Shown here: positions 34,988-46,599 of the stretch, one piece after another
Layout of the letters: the number at the start of each line of letters is the position of its first letter
How positions within the stretch are numbered: the first letter of the stretch is position 1
NCBI RefSeq assembly: GCF_947179165.1
Contig: NC_077240.1
Location: 25,338,001 to 25,402,000, forward strand
DNA length: 64,000 bases
Direction of reading: 5' to 3'
Origin: Solanum dulcamara
Taxonomy: Eukaryota; Streptophyta; Magnoliopsida; Solanales; Solanaceae
The notes under the pieces: model-generated
Databases searched by the model: none
The model's input: only the letters and a program-made list of their open reading frames with translations
What the model was told of the DNA's origin: nothing
Position numbers and translations under genes: made by a program

Positions 34988-36314
34988 AACTTGTAAGTTG
35001 AGTACTTAAGTTTTTTAAAGTATTTTATTTTCTAAATTTTTCAATTTATAAGTTTGTAATATTTAAATATATTTTTTTTAAAATTATTCAATTTGTAAGT
35101 TTGAAAGTTTACTTAAGTTTGTTAAAGTTATTTTTTTCTATGTTTTTGAATTATGACTTTACATTATAAATTTTTAAGATTTGAATTTATAAGTTATAAC
35201 TTGTAATAGAAAGGTGTTCAAATTCGTTTTGAAATTCAAAGTTCAAGTCCGAAAAAATTGTTTTGAAATCTGAAGCTCAAGTCTGGACTCACCTATATAT
35301 ATATACCTCCTCAGACACTACTTGGAGACGAGAGAGCGAAAAAGAAGCAAGAGAAAAACACTCCATATAAATATTTTTAAAAAAAGTTTTTATATAAAAC
35401 CAATTTGTAATACTCAGTTGTTCTAATTTTTTTAGAGCAATTCTTTGTAGTATTATTAATCCATTATTTGAGTCTTCTCCTGTAATTAAGCTATGTATTT
35501 TATTTGTAAAATTATGAAGATTTGCTCCCATATTTATTAAGGGTTGAAATTCTTGTGGAAAATTAGACTTATACGCTTCTCATAGGGTTTTTGTTGATTC
35601 TCTTAAGAATTTGTAACTTGTAAGTTAAGTACTTACAACAACATACCCAGTGAAATCTCACTAAGTGGGTCTGGAGAAGGTAGAGAATACGCAGACCTTA
35701 CCACTACTTCGAGGAGATAGAGAGGCTGTTTCCGAAAGACCCTCGGCCAAAAGAACAAAATAGCATGGAGATTAATTGCACTCACAGGAATATTAGAATG
35801 TGTAAGCAGCCATTCCAACTCGACCAATTTGTTCCTCAAGCTGTCAATATCCTTATCAGCACCAAATGTGCTGTCTATATTTTCTGGACTAAATTTTGGG
35901 GGGAGTAAAAGCAGCAAACCCCCTAATAGCTTTTTCTGTTCAATATATTCTGTAATGAGAGTAAGCTATAACTTGTAATTTAAGTAACTTAAGTTTGTTA
36001 AATATTTTCTTTTTCAAAGTTAAGTACTTATGTTTATTAAAGTATTTTATTTTTTAAGTTTTTCAATTTATAAGTTTGTATGTTTTAAAGAATTTTTTTT
36101 CTAAATTATTCAATTTATAAGTTTGAAAGTTAAGTTCTTAAGTTTGTTAAAGTTATTTTCTTTCTATGTTTTTGAATTTATGACTTTATATTATAAGTTT
36201 TTAAGATTTGAATTTATAAGTTAAAACTTGTAATTTAAGTTATAACTTAAATTAAGTTTATAAGCTATAACTTGTAATTTAAGTAACTTAAGTTTGTTAA
36301 ATATTTTCTTTTTC
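34988..36314. repeat. Internal direct repeats of the hAT element
   Basis: About 220 bp at 34988-35207 recur at 36020-36240 (CTTGTAA.TT.AGTACTTAAG, TTTTCAATTTATAAGTTTG, TTTTTGAATT.ATGACTTTA). A 56-bp piece starting AAGCTATAACTTGTAATTTA occurs at about 35962 and 36251. These suggest internal duplication of the element. Confidence 0.7.
35635..35965 (-). mobile_element. RTE 3' tail fused to exon-like sequence
   Basis: The left 120 bases are the RTE tail block (CAACAACATACCCAGTG, AGTGGGTCTGGAGAAGG, GACCCTCGGCC). From about 35755 rightwards the minus strand carries unrelated sequence with a 42-codon frame (PENIDSTFGADKDIDSLRNK, then LVELEWLLTHSNIP) bounded by AAATTTAG| and CCT|GTGAGT, which look like splice sites. 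The outer flanks (TTAAGTACTT / TTAAGTAACTT) may be a target duplication but are also part of the host repeats. Source gene not recognised. Confidence 0.6.
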
Positions 36315-36888
36315 AAATTTTCAAAATTTATAAGTTTTAAATTTTTATGTTTATAATATTTGAAATTTATAAATTATGAGTATGTAATTTAAAAACTCAA
36401 AATCTCAAATACACAAAAAATAAATGCATTAAATAAAAGAATAAAACAAGAATAAGAATTTTAAATCAATACCATTTATTCCATGGAGCGGATCGAAATG
36501 GAACGGACCGAAATCGAAATGAATCGGTACCGATATATCGATATCAAATGATGATACCATCCCGTCTCGAGTACCGATTCAACATATTCCATCCCGTCCC
36601 AATTACTATCGAATTGGACCGAAATGGAACGGATCCGAACGATACCATAATATTCCGATCCGGTACCCAATCTTAGTTGAGGTCATGGACAGGATTCAAA
36701 GAAATTTCTACAAAATTTGAGTTTTTTTTAAAAAAGTATTAAGTTAAACTAATATTGAACATCTACTAAAAGAATTAAGCATTATTAAAATAGCATGTGT
36801 CTCCACGGGATCCTGAGCCTTTGTATAGTTTTAACCTATATTGTAGAGGAAGTGAATCAATCTAAGTCAAACTCACATTATTTCAATA

Positions 36889-37669
36889 GAGATAAGTATC
36901 AAAAATATATTTAAATTATTTTATTTTTTGGAGTTGAACTATTGAAAATGTGAGTTTCATACTTAAATATCACTTATTAGTTTGAGAAACACACATCAGT
37001 GGTGTGTGTAATACACTTTCTCTACTTTCTCTATATTTTGGAAAAATCTTGCCACATGACATTCCACATAGATAAAATATTTCACCTTGATAAAAATTAA
37101 ATAAACTATTAATATTAGTAAAGTCAAAGACTAAAGTAATTCTATCCCAAAAAAAGAAATTATATTTTTTTTTAAATAAAAATTTAAAAATTATTTTTCT
37201 CACCCACCTCTCCCCCCCCCCCCCTTTGGACAATTCCCCGTCCTTTTTTTTAACATTTCTTTTATAAAATATTTTTAAAAAATTATGCTTCACCTCCTTC
37301 CCACTCTTTCCTAAAAAATGTTATCACTTTTATTTTTTAAAAAAAATGTTATTATTTAAATAAATATATATATATATACCCACTCTATCTAACCTTTCTC
37401 TCTTAATTTATTTTTTTATTTTTTTCTCATTTTGTGTAATACTTTAATCTTTAATTTTAACTAATTCTAATAATTTAATTTTTATTTTTGTCCTTGTGCA
37501 TGGAGTGTAATGTCACATTTTTTTTTACATGAAAGAGAGAGTGTAGTGCACAAACCACTGAGGTGTGTTTCTCAAAATGATAGTTTAGGTATGAAACTCA
37601 CACTCTCAATAGTTTAGATATAAAACTCAAAAAAAAGGATAGTTTAAATGTGTTTTCGACACTTATCTC
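36889..37669. mobile_element. Long-TIR MULE-like non-autonomous element, copy 1
   Basis: 781 bp with inverted repeats of about 130 bp (left starts GAGATAAGTATCAAAAATA, right ends ACACTTATCTC). Both arms contain GTGAGTTTCATAC and GAGAAACACAC.TCAGTGG. The 9-bp target duplication ATTTCAATA / ATTTTAATA at 36880-36888 and 37670-37678 matches at 8 of 9 bases; 9 bp is the Mutator length. The interior is AT-rich with a C run near 37211. No ORF. Confidence 0.83.
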
Positions 37670-37678
37670 ATTTTAATA

Positions 37679-39763
37679 TAAATAAAAGGATATTAAGAAC
37701 TCTTACTAATTCTTTCTTGCTCTATTTTTTTTTCGAAGAAAAATAAATATAATTTTAAAATTGCATGAATTATCGTTTTTCTAATTCAAACATAAAGAAA
37801 GTAGAGTTCTTTTACATTCCCATGTGTATTAAATGCAACCTTTCAAGAGGCATTCTACAAATTATCATGTTAAAAATTTCCTAAATATGAGCATTTCAAA
37901 AAAAATAAAAAAGGATCTAAGAAAAAATATTAAATACAAACTTGTAGTTCACTTTTCCTCTATCGCCATAGTACTTTTATATAAAATTATGACCTTGTAT
38001 GATAAAAGTTTAATATTTAAGTATTATTTGTCGCAATTTATGTGAAATATTTTGCTTTTTAGTTTGTCATTATAGAAATTGTGTTAAACTGATTAAACAG
38101 AAAATCTCGTATAGCTGTTTATATAGTAACAAAGTGAGAAAATAATTGGTTATACAATAAATCAAAATTTGTTACTTCAATTTAATTGATGTATAAGTTC
38201 ATAATACCTAACTCAAATAAAAAGTTTTAAAATTAAATTTTAAAATTCTTATCTTTCAATTATTATTATTTTTGTCATTTCAATATAAAAGTTCAAACGG
38301 TTTGACTTTTTTAAAATATTTAATTTCACAATTCAAATATGTGTTCTTTAGATTAAATTAAAATTTTTAAAAATAATTATAGCCACACAAATTACAAAAT
38401 TGAGCATATTAATCCCGAAAGTACTTGCAGCCAAACAAAAAAAAACAATTTTAACCACTCTCAATTGTAAACTCAAAATAAAAAATAACTGCAATAGTAT
38501 TTTTAAAAAGTCTCAATTCAAATGAAGAAATTAATTAATTTAACCACTTTCAATTTTCAGTTCAAAATTTAAATTTATTAATATAATGATAATTAACTCT
38601 TTTAAAACTAATGATAGGTGGCTGTGTGCATGTGTGTGAGATGTGCAAGAAATGGCAGATGGGAAGTGAGGATAGTGAGCTACGTGCTTTGTGTAATAAT
38701 TAGAGTTAGTTGCTTAAAATTAGTCAATTCAAATAAATTTAATTATTTATTGAAATTTATTTTAAGTACAAAATGATTTGAAGTTGGTTAGCCAAACACT
38801 CAAAAAAGTTTAAAACAGCAGCTTATAAGTCAATCCAAATGGACTCTATTAGTGTCTGTTTGATTTAACTTATTTTATGCAGCTTATAAAACCAAAAAAA
38901 AAAAGTTCGATTACGATTTATAAGTTGTTTTCAACTTATAACAGACCCAGATTTATATATAAAGATAAAAAAAGAGATTTATTTTATATTGAAAAGTTAT
39001 AGCAATTTTTTCTTATGACTTTTATAATATAATAAAAATTAAATAAAGTATTTTCAATATTTTCTCATCTGGGAAAAAAATTATACATAGTATTTATTGG
39101 GTATCTAAAGTAGAATATTATTTATTTATGAAAAATATGAGTAAATATGGATCAACATGTCTTTTACCTAATTTATTTGTTACTCAAGTCCCAACTCATA
39201 TTTACTCATATAAAATATGAATGCGTTGAATTATTAGTTATTTTATATTAATCCATTTTTAAAGCTTATAAATTTAACTCAATTCACTCATTTACCATTG
39301 CAGTACAAAAGAATACTTGATTACATCGTTAAAAAGATATTGAAAAATCATCATAAACTGAATTTGAAATGACCAACTAAAGTACTAAACGACAATGTTT
39401 TGCTACACTTAAGCATAAGGGAGATTATTGGTTTATTGAATTGAAAATATTGCTAAGGTACACATACAATGTCTGTTATTCAAGTACTTTTTACACAGTA
39501 CTTACCAGTAAGTTTAAAAGTCTAAACAAATATCTTGAGCTTTCGTGGTGCTTGGATTAGCTTATTTTTAGGTGCGTTTGATTTTTAAATATTTTTTTTT
39601 AATTTTAGAGGTATTCAAAAATATTAAAAAGTGCTTTTAAAGCTCTTACTTTCAGGTTAAAAAAGTTTTAAAATAAGCCAAAAGTAGGTCATTCTCTATT
39701 TATGAATTTTAGCTTTTGATTTTAAAATTACTTTTTATAAGCTTATTCAAACATGCATTTTGG
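37679..39763. other. AT-rich DNA with MITE-like scraps
   Basis: No gene. Short stretches such as GTGTCTGTTTGATTTAACTT (about 38853) and GTGCGTTTGATTT (about 39572) look like MITE ends, but no partner could be matched. Confidence 0.45.
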
Positions 39764-41264
39764 GGTCATTTGGCCATGCGATATGAAATCATGATATAAA
39801 TTATAAGATGAAGTTGAAGTTGAAGTTTTGTTTGAACATGCGATTTGGACTTTTTATATTATATGTTTTCTCATAAACATAAAAATTCATAAGTTGTAAA
39901 ACTATCAAAATTGTCCCAATTGTTTATACAATCTTACCAAATAAGCAAAAATTTATAAAATCACATTATACATTATTACAAAGTTATTCTAAAAAAATTC
40001 AATATTTATTGATTAAATCTTAATTAATTCAATAAAAAAAATCAAATTGAACATAAGTTATAGTGTTCAAGCTATTAGTAGTTAAGAAAATTATTTTTGC
40101 AATTGATGCCACAGACCACAATGATTAGTCTTCTCCGCTCAATATAATGATGGAATTTTTTTACTATTAAACATTGGTTTGAATGAAGTAGTAATAAATA
40201 TTATGTCGAAAAAAGACGGTTTAAAAATAATTTTAATATTTTAGAGAAAAAATCAATTTTAGAAAAGTGAGTCGCCACTTAATTTTTTAAAAAAATCAAG
40301 AAACCTTAATTTTAAAGACCCTAACAAATTTAAGTCCTAAAATTAGAGAAAATGGGCAAGGGTTCAAATTTCTACTTTGAGAAGGTATTAGCATTCAAAG
40401 TGTCCGCTAACACGCGGTTATCCGACGATTTGAAAATTATTTGACTAACTTTTGAAAATATTAATTTAAAATAAAATAAAGACTTAAAAATTATTTTTTG
40501 AAAAAATGATCAAGCTTATACATTGGAAATAATATGAGATACATTGGAAATAATATGAGAAGAAAGTAAAGTTTATCAAAATGACTAAACAAAGGTAGAA
40601 AATCATTTTAAAAAGTAAATTAACATGAAATGATTTATCTTTATTAAAATATAATTAAGTTAAATTAAACTAAAATTAATATATAAGCAGTCATAAACAA
40701 CATGAGTAAATCAATTATTACAAACCGAATCAATAAAAATAAATAATAAATAATATATTAAAATATGACCCGACACTTAGTTTCTGTACGTCTGGACTAA
40801 CCTGTTGGGCCACCTGTGTTTTGGGCTTTTGGCCCAATTCTGTTGTATATTATAGTTGTATATCACTATATATCAGATTGTATATAGACGGTATACCACC
40901 TGTTTGTTCCCTGTATCCGTTGTATATCATTGTATATCAGATTATATATACACTATATACCATATGTTTTTTCCCTGTATCTGTTGTATATCAGATTATA
41001 TATACGTTGTATATCAGTGTATACAACATTGTTTTCTTACATATCGGACTTTATATATATATACCCTCTATGTAGTTGTCTATCTAGGGCGATCGATCTA
41101 TATCTTTCCCCATAGCCCTGGGGTTGTGTCTCGATCTTCTATATGCGAAATATAAGGGATTAGTTCCTATATAGATTCCCCTTGGTCTAATTCCACGCCT
41201 TATGACAAAAGGGGAGTCGTCGTGGCGTAAAGTGAAGATTGGAGGGAGTAAAAAAATTTCCCAT

Positions 41265-41540
41265 ATGGGGTATTCCGAAGGTGTAACCTAGGCAACGAAA
41301 AAGGGGCTCGATACTTCAACTAGAGGAGCGACCCGTTGGTTCACCAAACTCCGACCCAGCGTCACACATTCTCCAGGTCTGAAGGGATCCAGTGCCCAAC
41401 TAATGGGGTATTCCGAAGGTGTAACCTAGGCAACGAAAAAGGGGCCTGATACTTCAACTAGATGAGCGACCCGTTAGTTCACCAAACTCTGACCCAGCGT
41501 CACACATTCTCCAGGTCTGAAGGGATCCAGTGCCTAATTA
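41265..41540. repeat. 138-bp tandem duplication in the LTR
   Basis: Copies 41265-41402 and 41403-41540 (starting ATGGGGTATTCCGAAGGTG) differ at only a handful of sites. The motif is absent from the visible part of copy 2. Confidence 0.9.
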
Positions 41541-41780
41541 CCGACTCCTTCCAAAATTGCGTTATCGGAGCCGAGCTAGGAATGGTCGTTAGTGGACACC
41601 CACCACTTTTCACCGGTTAGAGAGGCCCTCTTTAATACATTAAGAAAAGATGTTCACAGGGCCAGAAAGACTCGGTCATAGGAATTTAGAACACCTACGT
41701 GTTGGTAAACGAAAACCACCTCGACCGGATTAGAGTAAACAACAATGTCGAATCACGCCGCCCTTTGCCTTGAAAGAATT

Positions 41781-41782
<2 letters not shown>

Positions 41783-41821
<39 letters not shown>
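41783..41821. repeat. (TA)n microsatellite
   Basis: About 19 uninterrupted TA units; a shorter run occurs at 42133-42152. Confidence 0.95.
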
Positions 41822-41823
<2 letters not shown>

Positions 41824-43690
41824 TATATATACTATATATCAGTGTATACAACACAATTTTTCACCTGTATTATGTGTATACAACCCAATATCAATATTCA
41901 AACTATGTATATTAGCTTTCTTTTCATGTATCTACTTTTCAACAATTAGAGCAAGATGATGGAAGACTCAAAACTCAACGATATACGAGGATGGAGTCCG
42001 AAGATGGACTCGAATTGATAACACATTCACCAAAGAAAATTATATAAGCATCTACTCAATTTAAGCTAAACCAAAAAATATATAATGACATTTTAAGGTA
42101 TTAAATTGATGGACATTCTAGAGGTGACTAACAATATATATATATATATATATGTAAACAAAGAAAAGAAAAGAAGAAATACATTAAAGTAACTAAAGGA
42201 CATGAAATTCATATATACGCTCCACTTACTCAAATTTTAAAGAAAGAATTAAATCAAATAGGCCATGACAGTTCTAACTAAATAATAACTTAAGCATATT
42301 TTTTTGTTACCTAAATCATGTTAAAAGAAGAAATTGAAAACATGAAAAATCTATATTATCAAAGAAAACTATTCGAAAAAATAATGAACAAAACCAAGAG
42401 CTTTCACTAAATAATCCTAACACATGATAGCTAATTAATCTTAACACTTGCTAACTATAAGAAATTTCTATCATTAATCTAATTATTCTTAATACATGCT
42501 AACTAAAAAAACAAGACTACGAATCAACTAAATATAAAACATGAAATAATTAAATAAAATAAAGCTGAGAAAGATTTTACCTCTTTCGGGGCAATGAGAC
42601 CGAAGACGACGAGCGGAAGACGATTTCACCATCCCCAAGAGCTTGACGGAACTCCAATCCACACAAAAAAATGAAAATTTAGACTCGAACCATTGTGGGT
42701 TCGACGTTATAAGAACTCTGTTCTTAGCTTAAGTTTCGACTTCAATCTCCTATTTTTCTCGAAGTAAAATATAGATTAAAAGCTAGTAATTTTCACAACC
42801 TTTAGGCTGGGGAAAAGAACCAAATTCTTAGTCAAGTAAGGAAAATTTTTAACTTTGGGATGGTTGAAAAACCTTCCACTTCTTTTTTTCTTCTTAATGA
42901 GAATATGAACCTTTATATAGGCTTCAAAAACCCCAAATTCTTCATGAATTTTTGATGTGGGAGAATGGGATTTTTATTTTTATTTTTAGAAAAATTAAAA
43001 AATTCAAAAATACAAATTATAATTAAACTAACATAACTAACATTGTATTTAGTAAAAAATAAATTTTTTTGAAATGATTTCCGAATAACCACATAAATAG
43101 TAATAAAAGATACAGTTATATAGAAATATGTATATTATACTAAAATTTATAAAAGATAAAAATAGTTAAGAATAACATGAAAATATCTTTATTTATATAA
43201 AAGCTAGTTATTTCAAAAATGTTCGAAATTTAAAGAAACTCGATAGCTAATTTGCGTTGTGGAAGGTCAAAATTGGGTGTCAACAATAAATTTGATAAAA
43301 AAAAATGATGAATTTGGTGAATATAAATGGTAAACTGAGAATTGATTTGAAGTAAAAATAAATTTTATATTGGAGAAAATAATCATTATATGAGATATAA
43401 ACGATTTTAAAAGTAATGATATGAATTATAAATTTTATTTACATATGAAACAAATGGTTAGTAGATATGTATAAAATAAATATGAGTTACTTTTACAAAA
43501 TATAAACTTGTAGGTCAATTTTGTATTTGAAAAATCTCATATCATGATTTGAAATTCCCAAATCGTGATTTTTGTTGAATTTGGATTTCATCTAATGAGA
43601 TGAAATCAACGTAAAATTGCATGTCCAAACGTTGATTTCATCTCATGATTTCATATCACGAGATGAAATCGCATGGCCAAACACCTACTT

Positions 43691-44372
43691 AGTAAGCGTT
43701 TGGCCCCAAGTAGTTTTTGGGAAAAAATTGGAAATTCTTGGTAACTAATGTTTGTCCATATAATTTGTCATTACTTGACAAAAATTCCAAGCTCCCAAGT
43801 TCTAAAAAAAATAGAATTTGGGAACTTGAGAAGTTTTTAAAATTTAAAAATTACCCAAATTTTTATATTTTATAAAAACAGTCATCATTTATTAATTTTA
43901 ACTAAATATTTATCTACCAACTTACTCCATTTTTTTATCTCGGTCATCTAATCTAGAAATAAAAACTTGTCGGAAAGAGATTGTTCGTATAATGTGGGAA
44001 GATTTTATAAAATAATAGTTTGTTATTACCTCTCCCGGAAAGAATAGCTTGAGTGACAAGATTTGGAAAAAAGAACGATTTATTTTTAATTCGATTAATG
44101 TATTATTCTTGCTCATATTGTTATTTTATTATTGTTGATTGTTATTAATTATGTTATAACATTTTTAACAGAATATTGTTCATTATAAAATAATAATACA
44201 AACTTATGAGTATTTTTAATAATTTTTAGAGCTTACAGGTATACAATAATATTTTTTGGAACTTCAACAAAACTTGAGATAATTTGCAGTCAAAGGCATG
44301 GTGAAACTTCACCAAAACATCACTAAGAATAACTTGCCAAAAATATTTGGGATCTTGGGGCCAAACGACACT
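43691..44372. mobile_element. MITE with CGTTTGGCCCCAAG inverted repeats
   Basis: Left AGTAAGCGTTTGGCCCCAAG (43691-43710) and right CTTGGGGCCAAACGACACT (44354-44372) are inverted repeats. About 680 bp, AT-rich, no ORF. It directly abuts the preceding MITE. The GTTTGGCC core is shared with that element's ends. Target duplication not clear. Confidence 0.72.
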
Positions 44373-44930
44373 TTAATCTATCTTTTTATTAAATTATACT
44401 TCCTCTGTTTCATTTACTTATAAAACTTTACTAAAAATAATTATTTTAAGGATTCATTTGGTCATGAGATTTTTTCACATTATTTTGATATTTTTTTTCA
44501 CTTTATTTGAAGGGCATAAAAATTTCAAATAAAATTTATTGAAAAACACCCAAAATTGAAAATTCTGTTTTCACTTCTGAAAAAAAAACTTCAAATTTGT
44601 CCTAACTTTTTAAATTTTTATAAAATAAATTCATTTAAATTATATTTCATATTTTAAAATTACATTTAAATTTTAAATATTTATTATAAAAATATGATCA
44701 AACATCACTTAATGTTAAAAATTTCAAATAAAATGATTAATCTATGTATTTTCAATTTTGTATTTGGCCAATATTGTTCCACCTTAAAGGCAACTCACTG
44801 TAAAACGGAATAGTCGAATCTCAGTGGTTCTTGAAAAGGAGCACCTTGGAAAATTCAAAACATATCTCAATGTAATTAAAGGCTTTTAATTTAAGGAAGG
44901 ATTACAAAAAATTTATAATGTTAAGATTTA
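44373..44930. other. AT-rich DNA, nothing recognised
   Basis: No gene. GGATTCATTTGGTCATGAGA near 44450 is MITE-end-like but unpaired. Confidence 0.4.
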
Positions 44931-44994
44931 ATTATATTATATTTCTATTATTTTTTAAATTATAAAAATCTATTAAATTTAATAGAATTCGGAT

Positions 44995-45255
44995 ATATCA
45001 TAAAATGTCCTAATACATCATGTAAAGTGATGTATTTGACTGATACATCACGTCAATTGATGTATTTGATTTTTTGATACATCATGAAAAGTGATGTATC
45101 CGACTGATATATCACATAAAATGATGTATCCGATCGATACATCGCGCAAAGTGATGTATTTGACTTCCTGATACATCATGAAAAGTGATATATCCGACTG
45201 ATATATCACATAAAATGATGTATCCGATCAATATATCGCGCAAAGAGATGTATCT
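44995..45255. repeat. Array of eight short palindromes (GATACATC.../...GATGTATC)
   Basis: Each unit of about 31 bp is an inverted repeat: (G/A)ATA(C/T)ATC(A/G), a 6-8 base spacer, then (T/A)GATGTAT(C/T). Units fall near 45012, 45044, 45076, 45107, 45138, 45170, 45201 and 45232, and a higher-order period of about 94 bp (three units) is visible. The flanks resemble the 23.2-23.5 kb element. Confidence 0.82.
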
Positions 45256-45846
45256 AAGAATAAAAAATGATAAGGACTTCTGTAATTTTTTCAAATAGTA
45301 CGGAATTTTAAAAAATATAATAAAATAAATTATGCATTTAAATAATTTTACCTTACTTTAACCCAATGACTTAATGAGTAGCAGCATTAGTGAGTTGCTA
45401 GCTAGTCAAGTACATTATTTTCTCCGTTTAGGTTTACTTGTCAACTTTACATATTTTTTAACAAATACTTTTTTTTTTCTTACGGTTACATTACACTTTT
45501 CGAAAATTAATTTGATCAATTTTTAAAATTAAATTGAATATTCAAAATAAAAATTTAACTATTTAAAAATTATATCAAAAGTATTATAAATTAGGAATTT
45601 TTTATTTCAATATTGCAAAAAGAATATTTTAAAATATTAGTCAAAATTTATATGATTTGACTTTCAAAAAGAAAATTGTGACAATTAAAAAGAAACAAAG
45701 GAAGTAATAATTAAGTATGAATTTTTTTTTCATGATATTCATATTAATTAATGTATAGTCTTAGTTCTTAAAAATAATTTAGAGAATAAGTAATTAATAA
45801 TAAGAGCAAAACATAAAAAACTATACCGTGTTTTCTTCTTGATATG
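45256..45846. other. AT-rich DNA, nothing recognised
   Basis: Low-complexity AT-rich sequence without a supported feature. Confidence 0.4.
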
Positions 45847-46005
45847 TTAAAACAACAACAACCCAGTGAAATCCCACAATGTGGGGTCTGAAGAGGGTAA
45901 AGTGTATGCAGACCTTACTCCTACTAAGGTAGGACGGCTGTTTCCGAGAGACCCTCGGCTCAATAAAAGTATAAAAAGAAGTCAGATAAGACTAAGAAGT
46001 ACAAG
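45847..46005 (-). mobile_element. RTE LINE 3' end fragment
   Basis: CAACAACAACCCAGTG, AATGTGGGGTCTGAAGAGGG and GAGAGACCCTCGGCTCAATA match the tail blocks of the other RTE copies. Similarity is lost near 46005. Heavily 5'-truncated; no clear target duplication. Confidence 0.85.
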
Positions 46006-46599
46006 AAATTAATAATAAAAGTAAACATCTACTATTTAAATATAATGGACAATTAAAATTGAATAGAGGAAATAACTATTGACGGAATGGCTAGACACGT
46101 GATAATGGAAAAAAAAGTATTTAAATTTTAAAATTGTGATTAAACCTAGATTTAACTCTATAAAAAGAAAAAAGAAAAAACATTACGAGTGAAGAAAAGT
46201 TTCATTTTAAAAAATGGTCAAAATCATTTCTTTCTCATCTTTTCGTTGTTTTATTTGTTCTTTGTAATTCTAGTCTTTTTTTAGGATTGATGTTTGTTAT
46301 TATCATCATCCCCAAGCAATTACCTACAAAGTCACCTGTGAAGTCACGTAAGTTATCCATAATAATCACACTTTAGGGTGTGTTTAGTCCGTAGGAAAAT
46401 GTTTTTTCATGGAAAATATTTTTTTTCGAAAATAAGTGGATTTTTAATTTATTTTCTCATGTCTGATTGGTGGGTAAAAAGTATTTTTTCAAAAATATTT
46501 TATAGTGTTTGGCTTGTGAATGAAAAACATGTTTTATAAAATATCTTTTATTTTTGGGTAGAGAGTAGAATTATTTTTTTTTGAAAATAATTTATGTTC
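46006..46599. other. AT-rich DNA with an unpaired MITE-like end
   Basis: GGGTGTGTTTAGTCCGTAGG near 46376 followed by GGAAAATATTTTTTTTCG resembles the end of a MITE family, but I could not pair it with a second terminus. Confidence 0.4.

Larger units (their letters stand above)
34629..36675. mobile_element. Non-autonomous hAT transposon, 2.05 kb
   Basis: Ends TAAGACTGGGCAAC...CCCAATCTTA (imperfect TIR, TAAGA(C/T)TGGG) with the 8-bp target duplication GTTGAGGT at 34621-34628 and 36676-36683. The subterminal 200 bp at each end are GC-richer and packed with GGAATGGGACGG/CGGATCGGAAT motifs in opposite orientation, typical of transposase-binding arrays. The interior is AT-rich, with long internal direct repeats and the insert at 35635-35965. 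No transposase frame. Confidence 0.85.
40204..43285 (-). mobile_element. 3.1-kb solo LTR, copy 1
   Basis: On the minus strand it starts TGTTGACACCCAATTTTGAC and ends ...GTCTTTTTTCGACA (TG...CA). The match with the second copy at 60671 covers both ends and several internal blocks (GAGTCGCCACTTAATTTTTT, CGCTAACACGCGGTTATCC, TTAGTTTCTGTACGTCTGG). A minus-strand TATA-like CCTATATAAAGG lies at about 42909-42920, 370 bases from the LTR start. No gag or pol between flanks, so a solo LTR. The interior includes a 138-bp tandem duplication and a (TA)n run. Confidence 0.75.
39764..43686. mobile_element. MITE split by a solo LTR
   Basis: The left arm (39764-40203, GGTCATTTGGCCATGCGATA, TGAAATCATGATATAAATT) and right arm (43286-43686, ending ATGAAATCGCATGGCCAAAC) are inverted repeats of each other, and the right arm repeats the ATGAAATC/GATTTCAT palindromic words several times. 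Removing 40204-43285 leaves an element of about 840 bp. The target duplication is not resolved, so the superfamily is not assigned. Confidence 0.7.

Noticed and set aside
40821..41155. Tyr/Ile/Cys-rich membrane-like ORFs
   Set aside because: They come from repeats of TTGTATATCA and TATATACAC words in the LTR, in several overlapping frames at once.
44995..45255. CRISPR-like array of palindromic repeats with regular spacing
   Set aside because: The repeats are degenerate, the spacers are only 6-8 bases and similar to each other, and the context is a plant nuclear genome. It is a tandem palindromic repeat.
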